A stretch of DNA of 64,000 bases from positions 1 through 64,000 of the forward strand of contig NZ_LMDK01000017.1 of the NCBI RefSeq assembly GCF_001425055.1, in the 5' to 3' direction. Numbering within the stretch: the first letter of the stretch is position 1; each line of letters starts with the position of its first letter. The position numbers were made by a program, and so were the translations under genes. This document shows positions 61,886 through 64,000 of the stretch, piece by piece. The DNA comes from Pelomonas sp. Root1237 (lineage in GTDB: Bacteria; Pseudomonadota; Gammaproteobacteria; Burkholderiales; Burkholderiaceae_C). Below the pieces are notes generated by a model. The model made no database searches. It was not told the origin of the DNA and saw nothing but the letters and a program-made list of their open reading frames with translations.

Positions 61886-63763
61886 ATGAGCCTTGAGACC
61901 CAACGCAGCGGCCTGGCCGCACTGACGCTCGGCGCAATCGGTGTCGTCTATGGCGACATCGGCACCAGCCCCCTCTACACGCTCAAGGAAGTATTCCTGC
62001 CCGCTACCGGCGTCACGCTGGACACCCACAACCTGGTGGGCGCGGTCTCGGTGATCGTCTGGGCGCTGATGTTCGTCGTCACGCTCAAGTACGTGATCCT
62101 GATCCTGCGCGCCGACAACCGCGGTGAAGGCGGTGCACTCGCGTTGACGGCCCTGGCCGCCCATGCCGTGCAGCAGCGGCCCAGGCTGCGTGGCGCGCTG
62201 CTGTTGCTGGGCCTGTTCGGGGCGACGCTGTTCTATGGCGACAGCGTCATCACGCCCGCGATCTCGGTGATGGGCGCCATCGAAGGCCTGGAGGTCGTGA
62301 CGCCGACCTTGAAGCCCTATGTGCTGCCGATCTCGGTGGCCATCCTGGTGGGGCTGTTTCTGGTGCAGCGCCATGGCACGGCGGCGGTGGGCAAGGTGTT
62401 CGGGCCTGTGATCGTGCTGTGGTTCGCCGTGCTCGGCGCCATCGGCGTCATGCACATCACCCAGCATCCCGAGATCCTGGCTGCACTCAACCCGCTGGAG
62501 GCCTGGGCCTTCCTCAGCACGCGGGGATGGCATCTGTTCGCTGCCGTCGGCGCCATCGTGCTGGCATTGACGGGCGCCGAGGCCCTCTACGCCGACATGG
62601 GCCATTTCGGCGTGAGGCCGATCCGCCTGGCCTGGACGGGGCTGGTGTTTCCCGCGCTGGCGCTCAACTACCTGGGCCAGGGCGCGCTGCTGATCGGAGA
62701 CGCCACGGCCATCGAGAACCCGTTCTTCCGCCTCTTCCCCAGCGCCTTGGTGCTGCCCATGGTCGGCCTCGCTGCGATGGCCGCCGTGATCGCCTCGCAG
62801 GCCGTGATTTCCGGGGCCTACTCGATGACCAAGCAGGCCATCCTGCTCGGCTTCCTGCCGCGCCTCACCTTGCGCCATACCTCCGCCAGCGAGTCCGGGC
62901 AGATCTACGTGCCGGCGGCCAATTGGGCACTGCTGGCCGGCGTCATCGGTGCGGTGCTGATGTTCGGCAGCTCATCGGCGCTGGCGGGGGCCTACGGCAT
63001 CGCGGTGACGCTGACGATGCTGATCACGACCGTGCTGACCTTCTTCGTCATTCGCGACGGCTGGAAGCTCCCCGCGCCGCTGGCGATCGGCGCCACGGTG
63101 TTCTTCCTGGCCGTGGACATGCTGCTGGTTGCCGGTTGCGCGATCAAGTTCTTCGACGGCGGGTGGTTTCCGCTGGCGCTGGGCCTGATGCTGTTTGTCT
63201 TGATGAGCACCTGGGCGCGCGGCCGTCAGCTGCTGATGGCCGGCCTGCGCAGCGAAGGCATCGAACTCCAGCCCTTCATTGAGAGCCTCGCCCTGGGCGA
63301 AGCCCATCGTGCACGGCGCACGGCGGTCTATGCAGTCGCCGACCCGAACCTCGTGCCGCAGGCCCTGTTGCACAACCTCAAGCACAACCAGGTCCTGCAC
63401 GAAACGAACGTCATCCTGAACGTCATGTTCCACGACCGTCCGATGGTCGACGCAGCCGACCGCCTCGAATTGACGTCATTGGCGCCAGGCTTCTGGCGCG
63501 TGCTCGTCCACTACGGGTTCATGGAGGAACCCGACGTTCCCCTGGCACTGGCGCTGTGCGAGGCCAAGGGCTTGCGCATCGAGCCCTTCGAGACCAGCTA
63601 CTTCCTCAGCCGCGAGACGGTGGTGCCGACTCCCGGTGGCGGCATGGCGAACTGGCGTGAGCGCCTGTTTGCAGCATTGAGCCGCAACTCCAGCGGGGTC
63701 GCCAGGTTCTTCCGGTTGCCGGACAACGCGGTGGTCGAACTGGGCACACGCGTGCAGATATAG
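61886..63763 (+). CDS. kup: Low-affinity potassium transporter Kup
   Basis: A 625-residue potassium:proton symporter of the KUP/HAK/KT family, with about twelve membrane helices and a cytoplasmic C-terminal domain. The conserved N-terminus [22 protein letters not shown] and [25 protein letters not shown] [19 protein letters not shown] are intact, as are ADMGHFG and [15 protein letters not shown]. The C-terminal part ([30 protein letters not shown]) is the usual regulatory region. The ATG at 61886 follows a perfect 12-bp hairpin. It is probably monocistronic, since the upstream gene ends with a possible terminator. Confidence 0.95.
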   Translation: MSLETQRSGLAALTLGAIGVVYGDIGTSPLYTLKEVFLPATGVTLDTHNLVGAVSVIVWALMFVVTLKYVILILRADNRGEGGALALTALAAHAVQQRPRLRGALLLLGLFGATLFYGDSVITPAISVMGAIEGLEVVTPTLKPYVLPISVAILVGLFLVQRHGTAAVGKVFGPVIVLWFAVLGAIGVMHITQHPEILAALNPLEAWAFLSTRGWHLFAAVGAIVLALTGAEALYADMGHFGVRPIRLAWTGLVFPALALNYLGQGALLIGDATAIENPFFRLFPSALVLPMVGLAAMAAVIASQAVISGAYSMTKQAILLGFLPRLTLRHTSASESGQIYVPAANWALLAGVIGAVLMFGSSSALAGAYGIAVTLTMLITTVLTFFVIRDGWKLPAPLAIGATVFFLAVDMLLVAGCAIKFFDGGWFPLALGLMLFVLMSTWARGRQLLMAGLRSEGIELQPFIESLALGEAHRARRTAVYAVADPNLVPQALLHNLKHNQVLHETNVILNVMFHDRPMVDAADRLELTSLAPGFWRVLVHYGFMEEPDVPLALALCEAKGLRIEPFETSYFLSRETVVPTPGGGMANWRERLFAALSRNSSGVARFFRLPDNAVVELGTRVQI

Positions 63764-63858
63764 CCAGGCGCGTCGCGCCGTCTTGCGAACAGTTCGGCCC
63801 GCGGGGGCAGTCCGGCAGCGTCGAGGCGCTCAACCACGGCAGCAACGACGTGCTCGCA

Positions 63859-64000
63859 CTACAACCCCGGCGTTCCCTTGTCGAACGCCGGTATCCCCTC
63901 GATGGCGTGGTGAGCGGCCTCGGTGGCATAGGTCAATGCTTCCTGCTCCGTAGCCCACAGGTTGTCGGTTGCCGGGCGGTAGCTGTCATCCGTGCCAACC
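63859..64000 (-). CDS. Partial hypothetical protein, C-terminus only
   Basis: A reading frame enters from the right edge on the minus strand and stops at TAG (63861-63859). The visible 46 residues begin VGTDDSYRPATDNLWATEQ and end FDKGTPGL. The segment EQEALTYATEAAHHAIEG is a probable amphipathic helix. I do not recognise the family. The gene is convergent with kup (95-bp spacer). Confidence 0.5.
   Translation of the reverse strand, partial: VGTDDSYRPATDNLWATEQEALTYATEAAHHAIEGIPAFDKGTPGL

Overview
The window is about 64 kb of very GC-rich DNA with strong G/C preference at third codon positions. Gene content (UbiH-type hydroxylase, YhdP, GlnE, Kup, a SelU/SelD pair, GAPDH beside transketolase) and the intergenic repeats point to a betaproteobacterium of the order Burkholderiales, probably a Roseateles/Mitsuaria/Rubrivivax-like chromosome. 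This is inferred from recognised families, not from a database search. It reads as ordinary chromosome with a few accessory insertions. No rRNA, tRNA, CRISPR array or prophage was seen.

Layout. 1-275: likely end of an insertion sequence plus small inverted repeats. 276-12657 (all minus): a hypothetical protein, ProA, a TPR protein, a two-domain M16 peptidase, an AEC transporter, a PAS/HAMP histidine kinase and topoisomerase III, with a cluster of hairpins at 7936-8109. 12690-12784: second copy of the structured repeat found at 8022-8109. 12891-14786 (plus): SET-domain protein, BirA, SPOR-like membrane protein. 14769-26061 (minus): S8 protease with a GlyGly-CTERM-like tail, GapA, a secreted protein, a broken 3' end of a second transketolase gene, a very large hybrid sensor kinase and the intact transketolase. 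26173-34043: hemerythrin protein, a KAP-NTPase/formylglycine-enzyme-like fusion, a propeller diguanylate cyclase and an aldo-keto reductase. 34203-37099 (plus): UbiH-like hydroxylase, a GNAT enzyme with a probable CTG start, a secreted protein and a lipoprotein. 37083-41749 (minus): MFS transporter, amidase, then a tightly overlapped qor-ridA-aminotransferase operon opposite a LysR regulator. 41850-44234 (plus): LysR, AlkB-like dioxygenase, periplasmic binding-like protein. 44231-53436: YhdP, GlnE, rhombosortase, a hypothetical protein and a DAO-type oxidase. 53455-57391: EamA transporter, GST, CYTH-CHAD protein, two small proteins and a SugE/Gdx exporter. 57477-63763 (plus): SelU, SelD, transglutaminase-like protease, orphan NarL-type kinase and the Kup potassium transporter. 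A partial gene enters from the right edge on the minus strand.

Points worth most attention: (i) a GlyGly-CTERM-type protease and a rhombosortase in the same window, a likely substrate-enzyme pair; (ii) a two-copy intergenic element whose variable hairpin differs by compensated base changes; (iii) a 153-bp transketolase 3'-end remnant abutting the stop codon of the 1545-residue hybrid kinase, a scar of DNA acquisition or recombination between tkt and gapA; (iv) the KAP-NTPase/FGE-like fusion of unknown job; (v) a perfect 12-bp hairpin ending two bases before the kup start codon. Four multi-domain sensors (two histidine kinases, one hybrid kinase, one diguanylate cyclase) have no response-regulator gene beside them.
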